A stretch of 64,000 bases of DNA, taken from the NCBI RefSeq assembly GCF_963675065.1, contig NZ_OY775906.1, forward strand, positions 1,032,001-1,096,000, read 5' to 3'. Positions 36,776 through 44,831 of the stretch are shown here, piece after piece (position 1 is the stretch's first letter; each line of letters begins with the position of its first letter). The position numbers and the translations under genes are program-made. The notes beneath the pieces are model-generated. The model did not search any database. It was not told where the DNA came from and saw only the letters and a program-made list of their open reading frames with translations. The stretch comes from an uncultured Draconibacterium sp. (GTDB lineage: Bacteria; Bacteroidota; Bacteroidia; Bacteroidales; Prolixibacteraceae).

Positions 36776-38355
36776 AAGCGCCTGGCCAAAGCGTGTATTC
36801 GTCTTATTCCTTCCAGTACTTCCGACTCAAAACGATAAATATCGATACGGTTCACATCACTTACCGATAGTCTTTCAATCAGGTATAAACGAACGTCCTG
36901 TAGTTCTTTTTTAAACCGGTCTTTGGCAAGCGAATCGTCTGTTAAGATATCATCTACACTGTAAAATTGTACTGCCGTATTAAAAGCCTCCAGTGCCATA
37001 TTATGAATTACGGCTATCCGCTGAACCGTATCACTGCTTACCTCAAATCGCTCTTCAATTCGGTGTTCAGCAGCTTCAACTAACGATGTTGTAACCACAT
37101 CAGCTGCCGACTCCAATACATTTACAGCTTCTATCTGCCGCTCAAGAATATGGCTTTGTTTTTTACTAATCGACTGGCTTTGTATGTTTTGCAGAAAGGT
37201 TAAAATCTCGGCATGTCCCCTATCGATAAATGCATCTTTATGTCTTAACTCAACCAATTCCTGCTCTTTTCCGGTCAAGGCCATTGGTATACCTGCTTTT
37301 AATATTTCAAGTACTTTATCGCCCAATTTTGCAATGGAACTTTGCGATAAATCCAAAGCAAGATTAACATCCTCTAAATAAAAATTGTCCAACTCCGGGA
37401 ATGCTCTTTCCTCCTTCTTTTTCTTGTCGGGAACCAACCAAACCACCAGTCTTGAGATCGGTTTTACCAACCAAATAAATAAAAAAGTATTAGCTAAATT
37501 AAATAAGGTATGCGCATTGGCCACTTGCCGGGATTCACTTCCGGGTGAAATATTTTCTACCAAATGGGCCAGCTGCGGAATAAAAGCAAACCAAATTAAT
37601 ACGCCAAGAACCTTAAAAAGAACATGCGAAACAGCTACTCGCATTGCAGCCTTCGGTTTCCCTAACGCCGACAGGATCGCAGTAACACAAGTTCCAATAT
37701 TGGCTCCCATAATAATGGCAATGGCCGGCTGAATATCCAGTAATCCCTGCGAAGCCATAATAATTACGATTCCGGTAGTTGCTGAAGAGCTTTGCACCAA
37801 TGCCGTAAATATCGCCCCGATTAGTATTCCATAGATATAATTATCGAGGCCCTCCATTAACTCTAAAAATGGTTCGTAGTTTTTCAATGGCGCAGTTGCG
37901 TCACTCATTACGCTCATTCCCAGAAAAATCAATCCAAGGCCCAATATAATTGTACCTGCATTTTTAATGATCTTCTTTTTAAATAAGAATCCGGCCAGGA
38001 ATCCCACAGCAATTATTATCCACGAGGCTTTGGTAATTTTAAAAGCAATGATTTGTGCCGTAATTGTAGTACCAATATTGGCGCCCAGAATAATACCCAG
38101 CGTGCTTTGAAATGAAATCAACCCTGCCGATACAAATCCAACAGCCAACACCGTGGTAACCGACGATGACTGTATAACTGCAGTAATTCCGGTTCCTGCC
38201 ACCAGCGAAGTCCAGCGATTGCGCGTCATTCCCTGCAAGAATGCTTTCATCTTGCTTCCTGCAGCGGCTTTTAAACCATCAGTCATTACATTCATCCCAT
38301 GCAGGAACAATGCCAGCCCGCCTAATAAAAGTATTATCTGTGAAGTGAAATTCAT
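36757..38355 (-). CDS. Na+/phosphate cotransporter family protein with PhoU-like C-terminus
   Basis: This 532-residue membrane protein has two Na_Pi_cotrans repeats. Each carries the family's QSSS motif: 'AVIQSSSVTTVLAVGFVSAG' (about 60-80) and 'ALVQSSSATTGIVIIMASQG' (about 185-205). These serines line the substrate path in NptA/SLC34-type carriers. Eight or more hydrophobic helices fill residues 1-320. The C-terminal third (about 335-532) is a soluble helical PhoU-like domain starting near 'ALDLSQSSIAKLGDKVLEILKAG'. It probably moves phosphate with sodium, although bacterial YjbB-type members can export. The gene stands alone, without pst or pho genes nearby. The ATG at 38355 gives a direct membrane-spanning N-terminus. 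Confidence 0.92.
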   Translation of the reverse strand: MNFTSQIILLLGGLALFLHGMNVMTDGLKAAAGSKMKAFLQGMTRNRWTSLVAGTGITAVIQSSSVTTVLAVGFVSAGLISFQSTLGIILGANIGTTITAQIIAFKITKASWIIIAVGFLAGFLFKKKIIKNAGTIILGLGLIFLGMSVMSDATAPLKNYEPFLELMEGLDNYIYGILIGAIFTALVQSSSATTGIVIIMASQGLLDIQPAIAIIMGANIGTCVTAILSALGKPKAAMRVAVSHVLFKVLGVLIWFAFIPQLAHLVENISPGSESRQVANAHTLFNLANTFLFIWLVKPISRLVVWLVPDKKKKEERAFPELDNFYLEDVNLALDLSQSSIAKLGDKVLEILKAGIPMALTGKEQELVELRHKDAFIDRGHAEILTFLQNIQSQSISKKQSHILERQIEAVNVLESAADVVTTSLVEAAEHRIEERFEVSSDTVQRIAVIHNMALEAFNTAVQFYSVDDILTDDSLAKDRFKKELQDVRLYLIERLSVSDVNRIDIYRFESEVLEGIRRIHALARRLKRKAG

Positions 38356-38458
38356 TCCAAAAGTTTCCGCTAATTTAAAAAACTTAGCGAACTCTTCGAA
38401 CTGTCATTTTCTTGCTATCAGATTAATGCTATTTTAGCCAATACTAAATTTTTGAAAA

Positions 38459-39844
38459 ATGAACTTACACCAACTTCTTTGCCTGGCCGCATTGGCTCTG
38501 TTTCTAAACTCGTGTTCCAACAATTCTCAGAAACCCAAACAACCCAACGTTGTAATTATTTTTCTCGACGACTCGGGTTATTCTGACTTCTCCCCTTTTG
38601 GACAAACCCGTATTGAAACGCCCAACGTAACAAAACTGGCTGAAGAAGGTATAATGTTCAAGAATTTTTATGTACCGCAGGCAGTGTGTTCGGCATCGCG
38701 CTCAGCACTTATTTCGGGCTGCTACCCGGGGCGAACTAAAGTCTTTAGTGCACACGGACCGGGCGATCGAGGCCTTGAAACGACTTTTCCAACCATTGGC
38801 GAAGTTTTTAAAAATGCCGGGTATAAAACAGCACTTTTTGGTAAATGGCACTGTGGCGATCAGCCGGAAACACGTCCACAAAGCCGCGGTTTTGATGAAA
38901 CATGCGGACTGATGTATTCGAACGACATGTGGAGGCATCATCCTGAAAGCCCGGAATACTGGGGACAATGGCCGCTAAAATTCTGGGAGAACGGCGAAGT
39001 AACCATTGAAGATGTGGATTCAACTGACCAAAAAATGTTGACAAAATGGTACACGGAACATGCCGTTGATTTTATTTCGAAACACAAAGATGAACCGTTT
39101 CTACTGTATGTTCCACACGCTATGTCGCATGTTCCGCTGTTTTGCAGCCCGGAATTTGAAGGCATAACAGGAGAAGGATTGTATGCTGATGTTTTAACCG
39201 AGTTGGACTGGTCGGTTGGAAAAATAAACCAGGCGCTAAAAGACAACGGAATTGAGGACAATACAATTGTAATCTTTTCATCGGACAACGGCCCGTGGAT
39301 TGCTTATGGAAATCATGCCGGGACAACTCCGTTTCGCGAGGCAAAAGGAACAACCTTTGATGGCGGGACCCGCTCGGCAACTATTATTAAATACCCGGCG
39401 GAGCTGCAAGGTAACCAACAATCTACCCAGGCATTAATGACCATCGATCTTTTACCTACACTTTGTAAGGTGGCTAATATTCCACTTCCTGAAACAGATA
39501 TAGATGGAAAAAACGTTTGGGACATCATCTCCTGCAAACCAAATGCTACAAATCCGCACGATTATTACGCCTTTACCAACGACAACGAATTTCAGGCGGT
39601 AATGTCGGGCGATGGAAAATGGAAATTGCACCTCCCCCATAATTACCGCACAATGACGGATATTAAAGGAAAAGACGGAATGCCCGGAAAGTATGATTAT
39701 TCTGCAAGAATTGAACTATCGTTGTTTGATATGGAAAACGATCCGTACGAAACGACCAATGTAATTCCAGACCATCCCGAAATTGCAGAAGAACTATTGG
39801 AATATGCTGAGATCCATAAGAAAAAGTTCTTTAGTGAAAACTAA
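38459..39844 (+). CDS. Arylsulfatase-type S1 sulfatase lipoprotein
   Basis: This 461-residue formylglycine-dependent sulfatase has a lipobox at 'LFLNSC' (Cys19), which places it on a membrane facing the periplasm or outside. The metal-binding start is 'NVVIIFLDDSGYSDFSPFG' (Asp-Asp). The maturation motif is 'CSASRSALISG' with Cys77 the residue converted to formylglycine, and Ala replaces the more usual Pro at position +2, which S1 sulfatases allow. Further sites are 'TALFGKWHCGD' (Lys/His), 'IVIFSSDNGPW' (Asp-Asn) and 'AKGTTFDGGTRSATIIKYP'. It is a single gene with no polysaccharide utilisation genes and no maturase beside it. The substrate cannot be named. Confidence 0.94.
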   Translation: MNLHQLLCLAALALFLNSCSNNSQKPKQPNVVIIFLDDSGYSDFSPFGQTRIETPNVTKLAEEGIMFKNFYVPQAVCSASRSALISGCYPGRTKVFSAHGPGDRGLETTFPTIGEVFKNAGYKTALFGKWHCGDQPETRPQSRGFDETCGLMYSNDMWRHHPESPEYWGQWPLKFWENGEVTIEDVDSTDQKMLTKWYTEHAVDFISKHKDEPFLLYVPHAMSHVPLFCSPEFEGITGEGLYADVLTELDWSVGKINQALKDNGIEDNTIVIFSSDNGPWIAYGNHAGTTPFREAKGTTFDGGTRSATIIKYPAELQGNQQSTQALMTIDLLPTLCKVANIPLPETDIDGKNVWDIISCKPNATNPHDYYAFTNDNEFQAVMSGDGKWKLHLPHNYRTMTDIKGKDGMPGKYDYSARIELSLFDMENDPYETTNVIPDHPEIAEELLEYAEIHKKKFFSEN

Positions 39845-39884
39845 AGAACCATACCATTAGCGACTGCCATCAACAGTGCCCTGA

Positions 39885-40388
39885 TTAATGTTTAAAGCTT
39901 AAAAAGCGATCCGGGTTCGAGATATCAATTTGATTATTTAGAATTTCGGGGCTGATTTCGCCTTTAACGTAAATCAAGGCATTGTCGTCGCCACCAACCA
40001 GGATAACCATTTCTTTTATTACCGATTCATTCATCCGCCCGAAAATGGTTACATTCTGGTCTTCCTCACGAACAACCAATAATTGTTCATAATCCTTTTT
40101 CTCGCTTATTTTCTTGTAAAACTCTTCGTGCAGATCAATTCGGGCATTCAAATTATCATCTTCAACGGCAATTACTTTAACTCCATCGATACTATTCAGT
40201 AAATCGCGCTCGCTATCTTCCAGGTCTCCAATACCGGCTGCAAGATGAATCACCCAGCCCGGCACAGTAACTGTAGTTACACCATCTTTAAAACGGTATT
40301 TGGAATAGGCTTCTGATACTCCTGATTCGTAAACACACGAGGTCATAACAAAAAGACCTATCGATAAAATTAAAGCTATACGTTTCAT
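39885..40388 (-). CDS. DUF4252 family lipoprotein
   Basis: This 167-residue protein has a signal and lipobox 'LFVMTSC' (Cys18). The body pattern 'VTVPGWVIHLAAGIGDLEDSERDLLNSIDGVKVIAVEDDNLNARIDLHEEFYKKI' followed by 'ALIYVKGEISPEIL' is that of the Bacteroidota DUF4252 family. These proteins are usually encoded next to ECF sigma factors or alone, and have no proven function. Here it is a single gene between the sulfatase and the pseudouridine synthase, convergent with the former. Confidence 0.85.
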   Translation of the reverse strand: MKRIALILSIGLFVMTSCVYESGVSEAYSKYRFKDGVTTVTVPGWVIHLAAGIGDLEDSERDLLNSIDGVKVIAVEDDNLNARIDLHEEFYKKISEKKDYEQLLVVREEDQNVTIFGRMNESVIKEMVILVGGDDNALIYVKGEISPEILNNQIDISNPDRFLSFKH

Positions 40389-40480
40389 GTCTTTGTTTTT
40401 GAATAAGACGTAAAGCTTTAAATATCGTTACATCAAAAAAATATTATTCCGTCTTGTTTTGATGAAAAAGCAGACTTCCG

Positions 40481-41158
40481 CTAATAAAAGTTTAGCAGCC
40501 GATCAAATTCGTCAGGAATAGCAGATTCGAAAGAAACTGGTTCTGCTGTTGCAGGATGTTTGAATTCCAGTTTACCGGCATGCAGAAAAAGCCGGCGGAT
40601 ATCGGTATCAGCCAAAATAATTTTATTCAAGGTAAAATCTCCGTGGTGTGTATCGCCAATAATATCGAACCTGTTTTTGGCAAAATGTTGGCGCAACTGG
40701 TGCCAGCGTCCCGTTTCCGGATTAATCTCCATTAAACTCAATTCAATGTCAGTTTTATCTTTCGAAATCAATTTTGTTTGAACAGTGCGCAGTGTTTTAT
40801 AATGCGTTACAGCTGGCTTTTTAAATTTCGATTTCTTTTTCACCAACACTTTCGAGTCGAACGTTCCCTCTTCCGGATTTCCCTGCACAATGGCATAGTA
40901 GGTTTTCTTCACTTCCTTCTGCTCAAACTGTTTGGTTAAAACATTGGCCACTTCAGATGAAAATGCCAAAACCATCACTCCCGATGTTTTCGAGTCTAAC
41001 CGGTGTACATTATAAATCCACTTCCCCGTTTCATCACCAAGCAACTTGGTTAAATACGGCGCGTCGTTGGGCATAAAATCATTTTTATGAACCGGAAGCT
41101 CAATAGGCTTTTCAACCACAATGATCGATTCGTCTTGATATAATACTGGAATATTCAT
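40481..41158 (-). CDS. RluA family pseudouridine synthase
   Basis: This 225-residue cytoplasmic enzyme contains the RluA signature 'VHRLDSKTSGVMVLAF', in which the Asp is the catalytic nucleophile that attacks C1' of the target uridine. The N-terminal 'DESIIVVEKPIELPVH' and the C-terminal 'INPETGRWHQLRQHFA' plus 'LFLHAGKLEF' motifs are also typical. It has no S4 domain, so it resembles the short RluA/TruC-type members that modify rRNA or tRNA. The exact target is not deducible. An exact -7 box lies 17 bases before its start. Confidence 0.93.
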   Translation of the reverse strand: MNIPVLYQDESIIVVEKPIELPVHKNDFMPNDAPYLTKLLGDETGKWIYNVHRLDSKTSGVMVLAFSSEVANVLTKQFEQKEVKKTYYAIVQGNPEEGTFDSKVLVKKKSKFKKPAVTHYKTLRTVQTKLISKDKTDIELSLMEINPETGRWHQLRQHFAKNRFDIIGDTHHGDFTLNKIILADTDIRRLFLHAGKLEFKHPATAEPVSFESAIPDEFDRLLNFY

Positions 41159-41174
41159 GTTTTGTATAAATGCC

Positions 41175-41182
41175 CAAAGGTA
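41175..41182 (-). promoter_or_regulatory. -7 box of the pseudouridine synthase gene
   Basis: TACCTTTG on the minus strand matches TAnnTTTG exactly, 16 bases before the ATG at 41158. Confidence 0.55.
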
Positions 41183-41259
41183 GCATTATTCAGGCTTGTT
41201 CTTTACATTTCTTAACGAGTGGCGGTAAACCACAACAATTCCCGGTTGTTATAAGTGTT

Positions 41260-41733
41260 ATGAAAGCAATTGTATTATTATTTATTCTCAGTTTAAGTTT
41301 TGGAAGTTATGCCCAAAATGAAAAACAAGAAAAAGACGCTAAAAAAATGGAATACAACAAATTAAATGAATTTGAACGATACGTAATTTTAGAAAAAGGA
41401 ACAGAACGCCCGTTTACCGGAGAGTACACTGATTATAAAAAAAATGGCACTTATGTGTGTAAACAGTGTGGTGCAGCCCTGTATAAATCGACCGATAAAT
41501 TTGATTCGAACTGTGGTTGGCCAAGTTTTGATGATGAGATTGACGGTGCCGTAATCCGAACGCCGGATGCCGACGGCAGACGAACTGAAATTACCTGTGC
41601 CAACTGTGGCGGCCATCTGGGGCACGTATTTTTTGGTGAAGGTTTTACAGATAAAAACACCAGGCATTGTGTAAATTCTATTTCGCTTGATTTTATTCCA
41701 GCAAATGATGACACAAAAAAAGGAAAACAGTAA
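41260..41733 (+). CDS. msrB: Peptide methionine-R-sulfoxide reductase, exported form
   Basis: This 157-residue MsrB reduces methionine-R-sulfoxide in proteins. Two zinc pairs 'CKQCG' and 'CANCG' frame the substrate motif 'CGWPSFDDEI'. The 'GHLGHVFFGEG' segment and the catalytic Cys in 'TRHCVNSISLDF' are all present. Starting at ATG 41260 gives a signal peptide ('MKAIVLLFILSLSFGSYAQ'), so the enzyme acts in the periplasm. The longer frame from 41170 would bury this signal behind 30 unrelated residues and was rejected. It is monocistronic, with the terminator starting in the last codons. Confidence 0.95.
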   Translation: MKAIVLLFILSLSFGSYAQNEKQEKDAKKMEYNKLNEFERYVILEKGTERPFTGEYTDYKKNGTYVCKQCGAALYKSTDKFDSNCGWPSFDDEIDGAVIRTPDADGRRTEITCANCGGHLGHVFFGEGFTDKNTRHCVNSISLDFIPANDDTKKGKQ

Positions 41734-41750
41734 TTGTTTTCCTTTTTTTT
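41716..41750 (+). terminator. Terminator overlapping the msrB stop codon
   Basis: The stem AAAAAGGAAAACA/TGTTTTCCTTTTT (about 41716-41729 with 41735-41748) continues into a T run. The TAA stop (41731-41733) sits in the loop. Confidence 0.85.
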
Positions 41751-41770
41751 ATATTGGTTGTACTGATTGA

Positions 41771-42271
41771 CTATTCTGTCATTTCTTTCACTTTTAGTCC
41801 TTCAATAAAAAACACACGCTCTGCTGCTGCCTGATTTTCAGCAAGAACTTCATGCGCAGCTTCAGTTTCAGCATCTTCAACTTCTCCTTCTTCTTCACCA
41901 TGTTCTTTACCCGGATTGTGTGCATCTGCTTCGGTTAATACTTCCTTCAGAATACCTGTAATTTCCAGTTCGCTTCCCATTTGCTCCTGAGTAAAAGCTC
42001 CAAGTTTTTCACCGGCTTCAACCCTTATTGAGATATCTTCAGTACTTCCCATTAAAAAGCAGCGCTCACCACCTTGCTGGCAAACATGGAATACAGTTCC
42101 TTTTACAACCACTTCGTTATCGGCTAATTCAGGCGCTTTTTCAAGAAGGTCGTCAACGCTTAGAATCTCCACTGACTTTTCAGCTTCAACTTTAGCCTCC
42201 TGCTTTTTTGTTTGCTGACCACAAGCAAACAGAATTACTGCTAATAAACTTATTAATGCAATTTTTTTCAT
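41771..42271 (-). CDS. Lipoprotein with an OB-fold-like domain, unknown function
   Basis: The 166-residue product has a lipobox 'AVILFAC' (Cys17) when started at ATG 42271. The longer frame begins inside the upstream gene and was discarded. The mature part 'VEILSVDDLLEKAPELADNEVVVKGTVFHVCQQGGERCFLMG' and 'ISIRVEAGEK...LEITGILKEV' has the strand pattern of OB-fold (tRNA_anti-like/YgiW-type) modules. A histidine/glutamate-rich stretch 'HNPGKEHGEEEGEVED' may bind metal. It lies 29 bases after the PepSY-TM gene on the same strand and is probably co-expressed. A metal or redox role at the membrane is inference only. Confidence 0.75.
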   Translation of the reverse strand: MKKIALISLLAVILFACGQQTKKQEAKVEAEKSVEILSVDDLLEKAPELADNEVVVKGTVFHVCQQGGERCFLMGSTEDISIRVEAGEKLGAFTQEQMGSELEITGILKEVLTEADAHNPGKEHGEEEGEVEDAETEAAHEVLAENQAAAERVFFIEGLKVKEMTE

Positions 42272-42300
42272 TTTTTTGATGTTTTGGTTTTTTATTTTGG

Positions 42301-42852
42301 TTAAAGATATAAAATTACAAAGATTAAAGGAACTATAAAACCGGCAACGGTAATCCACCATCCCCAACGGCGTAATCCTCTTTTTCCTTTCAGAATAAAC
42401 AGGCCCGATACAGCCACAAACAGGAGAATTACAGCCATTGTATCACTCACCCACTTCCATACCGTTCCCATGGTGGCGCGGTGAAGTTTGTTCATGCTAA
42501 ATACCAATGGCCGACGCTGCAAGTAACGCATTCTCCCTTCACCCGAACCGGGATAGATGATCACCTCTCCGTTGGCAATAAATACCTTTATATCGCCATC
42601 CTTGTCGGTGTAATATTTTTTATAAACTACATCGGGCTGAACGGATTCTACAATTTGCTGAATTTCATCATCGGTATATGATTGTTGAGGCTTTAGGTCG
42701 TGCGTAAAATCCGTGATTAGTATTCTATAATCAGGATTGAAATCGTGACGATGATTAAGATAGATCCCCGACACTGCATAAACGATTGTCATTGCAACAA
42801 TAAAGTATCCAAAGTCACGATGTAAAATGCGTAGAAGTTTCCGAATATTCAT
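42301..42852 (-). CDS. PepSY-associated transmembrane protein
   Basis: This 183-residue protein resembles the PepSY-TM-like family. The first helix is in 'RDFGYFIVAMTIVYAVSGIYLNH' (about 12-33). A periplasmic segment with 'EVIIYPGSGEGRMRYLQRRPLVFSMNKLHRA' follows, and then two C-terminal helices, 'WVSDTMAVILLFVAVSGLFIL' and 'WGWWITVAGFIVPLIFVILYL'. The HRDFG and 'LHRATMG' histidines are typical of the family, which is often linked to iron or heme reduction. It is the first gene of a probable two-gene unit with the OB-fold lipoprotein. Confidence 0.85.
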   Translation of the reverse strand: MNIRKLLRILHRDFGYFIVAMTIVYAVSGIYLNHRHDFNPDYRILITDFTHDLKPQQSYTDDEIQQIVESVQPDVVYKKYYTDKDGDIKVFIANGEVIIYPGSGEGRMRYLQRRPLVFSMNKLHRATMGTVWKWVSDTMAVILLFVAVSGLFILKGKRGLRRWGWWITVAGFIVPLIFVILYL

Positions 42853-43024
42853 GGATAAATTGTTTTAAGGGTAAATATATGATAAATGGCTTGATTAGGA
42901 GTTTAACAAAAAATATTAAATATTAACATTATTGGAAAATGTTGATAATCAATGAAAACCGCATGGCGTTTACGATTTGAGCGATTATTTAAGGCATTTT
43001 TGTCTTTATAAGGGAAATCAAGTA

Positions 43025-43053
43025 TTGACTTGAAAAACATATAGTCGTATATT
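43025..43053 (+). promoter_or_regulatory. Promoter for an orphan small RNA
   Basis: TTGACT (43025-43030), a 17-base spacer and TATATT (43048-43053, continuing GC) resemble both a sigma-70 promoter and, as TATATTGC, a near match to the Bacteroidota -7 box. No plus-strand ORF follows. Confidence 0.5.
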
Positions 43054-43059
43054 GCAGTC

Positions 43060-43134
43060 ATCCTAGTGTACTAGGGCTCTGGTTTTATCACAACTTAATT
43101 GGGTACCTCCGGCTATTGAGCCGGAGGTTTTTTT
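43060..43134 (+). ncRNA. Candidate stand-alone small RNA (about 75 nt)
   Basis: Just after the promoter-like element comes a short hairpin CCTAG-TGTA-CTAGG (43062-43075). A single-stranded stretch follows, then a very strong terminator hairpin ACCTCCGGCT-ATTG-AGCCGGAGGT (43105-43128) and seven T's. No plus-strand gene ends upstream for more than 1.3 kb (msrB at 41733 has its own terminator), and the T run is on the wrong side for the minus-strand neighbours. An independent short transcript is therefore the simplest reading. No known RNA family was recognised. The rest of the 317-bp gap 42853-43169 shows nothing else. Confidence 0.5.
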
Positions 43135-43169
43135 ATGTCTTTTTATAATATTTTGCTGCTATAAAGCTT

Positions 43170-43586
43170 TTATTTATCCATATAAAAGTCGTTTAGCGAA
43201 ACCAGGTCTTCGGAGTTACAAACCGGGCATTTTTCATTATTTTCAGAGTAATCGCTGAAACTTGCTTTACAACTGTTGCATCTGAACCAGTTTTTATCAA
43301 AATAAATATCACCACCTCTGAAAATAAGGTCTCTTCCCTCAACAAATGCTGTAGCCACTTTATTTCGGGCTTCTTCGTATATTCGGGTTAATGTCGGGCG
43401 CGAAACATCCATAAAAACGGCTGCTTCTTCCTGCGTAAGATTTTGATAATCCAGTAAACGAATCGCCTCGTATTCTTCGAGGTGCAAAATAACTTCATTG
43501 GTTTTACGTCCGCGAACACCATAAACCGACATACCTTTAATTACCGGAGGTACCTGGATCCTTCTGTTTCTTTTTCTTCTTGGCAT
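43170..43586 (-). CDS. DUF134 (UPF0251) DNA-binding protein
   Basis: This 138-residue protein is of the UPF0251 family. The N-terminal 'MPRRKRNRRIQVPPVIKGM' is followed by 'YEAIRLLDYQNLTQEEAAVFMDVSRPTLTRIYEEARNKVA', a sigma-4-like helix-turn-helix, and then a C-terminal zinc-ribbon with CxxC pairs ('FRCNSCKASF' and 'KCPVCNSEDL'). Regulatory DNA binding is inferred from the fold, and the targets are unknown. It starts one base after aroC and is co-transcribed with it, an arrangement without an obvious functional link. Confidence 0.9.
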   Translation of the reverse strand: MPRRKRNRRIQVPPVIKGMSVYGVRGRKTNEVILHLEEYEAIRLLDYQNLTQEEAAVFMDVSRPTLTRIYEEARNKVATAFVEGRDLIFRGGDIYFDKNWFRCNSCKASFSDYSENNEKCPVCNSEDLVSLNDFYMDK

Positions 43587-43587
43587 A

Positions 43588-44661
43588 TTAAATCGTGTTA
43601 AGTTTATTTAGTAAAAGGTGGTCAACTAAAACTAATGCAGCCATTGCCTCAACGATAGGAACAGCACGTGGAAGCACACAGGGATCGTGTCTTCCTTTCG
43701 GATTAATTTTTATACTTTTCTCATCCTTGTCGAGTGTTTGTTGTTCTTTTAACAAAGTGGCGATGGGCTTAAATGCAACATTAAAATAAATATCTTCGCC
43801 ATTGGAGATACCTCCTTGAATACCACCTGAGTTATTTGTTTTTGTACGAACGCCTTCGTCTGTTTTTATAAAAATATCATTGTGTTCCGAGCCACTGAGT
43901 TTTGTTCCTTCAAAACCAGAACCGTATTCAAATCCCTTTACGGCATTAATTCCGAGCATGGCAAATCCCATGTCAGCATGCAGTTTGTTAAAAACGGGTT
44001 CTCCCCAGCCTGCAGGCACACCGGTAGCAACTCCGGTAATTACACCACCAACGGTATCGTGTTCGCGTCCGGCTTTTTCAATGCGCTCGATCATTAGGTC
44101 TGCTACTTCCTGATCGGGGCAACGTACAATATTATTCTCGGTAGCCGAGAGATCTAATTCTTTGTAATCTTTATGCAGTTTAATTTCTCCAACCTGCGAC
44201 ACAAAAGCCTGAATAGAAACACCAACTTTTGCCAGTATTTGTTTGGCAATAGCTCCGGCAACAACACGTGCAATCGTTTCGCGTGCTGATGATCTGCCAC
44301 CTCCACGATGATCGCGTGTACCATATTTTTTAGTGTAAGTAAAATCGGCGTGCGACGGACGGTATACATCTTTAAGATCGTTATAATCGTTCGAGTGTTG
44401 ATCTTTGTTCCAAATAGCAAATGCAATTGGAGTTCCCTGGGTTTTTCCTTCAAATACCCCGGAAAGAAACTCTACCTGATCCGGTTCTTTACGTTGTGTT
44501 GTAATTTTCGACTGTCCTGGTTTTCTTCGGGCCAGGTCTTTTTGAATTAAATCTATATCGAGCTCTACCCCGGCCGGACAACCATCGATTATGCCACCGA
44601 TTCCTCGTCCATGAGATTCGCCGAATGAGGTTAAGCGAAATATCTTTCCAAAAGTGTTCAT
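43588..44661 (-). CDS. aroC: Chorismate synthase
   Basis: The 357-residue enzyme converts 5-enolpyruvylshikimate 3-phosphate to chorismate with reduced FMN, the last common step to aromatic amino acids and folate. It starts with the canonical 'MNTFGKIFRLTSFGESHGRGIGGIIDGCPAG'. It carries 'PSHADFTYTKKYGTRDHRGGGRSSARETIARVVAGAIA' and the closing 'GRHDPCVLPRAVPIVEAMAALVL', which are the three chorismate synthase signatures. Length is normal. It is followed immediately by the DUF134 gene. No other shikimate-pathway gene is in the window. Confidence 0.98.
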   Translation of the reverse strand: MNTFGKIFRLTSFGESHGRGIGGIIDGCPAGVELDIDLIQKDLARRKPGQSKITTQRKEPDQVEFLSGVFEGKTQGTPIAFAIWNKDQHSNDYNDLKDVYRPSHADFTYTKKYGTRDHRGGGRSSARETIARVVAGAIAKQILAKVGVSIQAFVSQVGEIKLHKDYKELDLSATENNIVRCPDQEVADLMIERIEKAGREHDTVGGVITGVATGVPAGWGEPVFNKLHADMGFAMLGINAVKGFEYGSGFEGTKLSGSEHNDIFIKTDEGVRTKTNNSGGIQGGISNGEDIYFNVAFKPIATLLKEQQTLDKDEKSIKINPKGRHDPCVLPRAVPIVEAMAALVLVDHLLLNKLNTI

Positions 44662-44763
44662 CTATAAAATATTGTTTGTTACTTGTTGTAACAAGTAGAT
44701 CTGTGTTATTGGCAGCTACTAAAAAGTAGTTGATTTTCACACAGTCAGCTCTATAAAGTGAGA

Positions 44764-44797
44764 AACCCCGTTTCCATTGTCAAATGAAAACAGGGTT
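44764..44797 (-). terminator. Likely terminator of slyD
   Basis: The imperfect 15-bp inverted repeat AACCCCGTTTCCATT/AATGAAAACAGGGTT (44764-44778 with 44783-44797) lies 35 bases past the slyD stop. The minus-strand tail TTTCTC is a weak T run. Confidence 0.55.
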
Positions 44798-44831
44798 AAA
44801 ATAATTAAATTGAACTTATTATCAAAATTTA

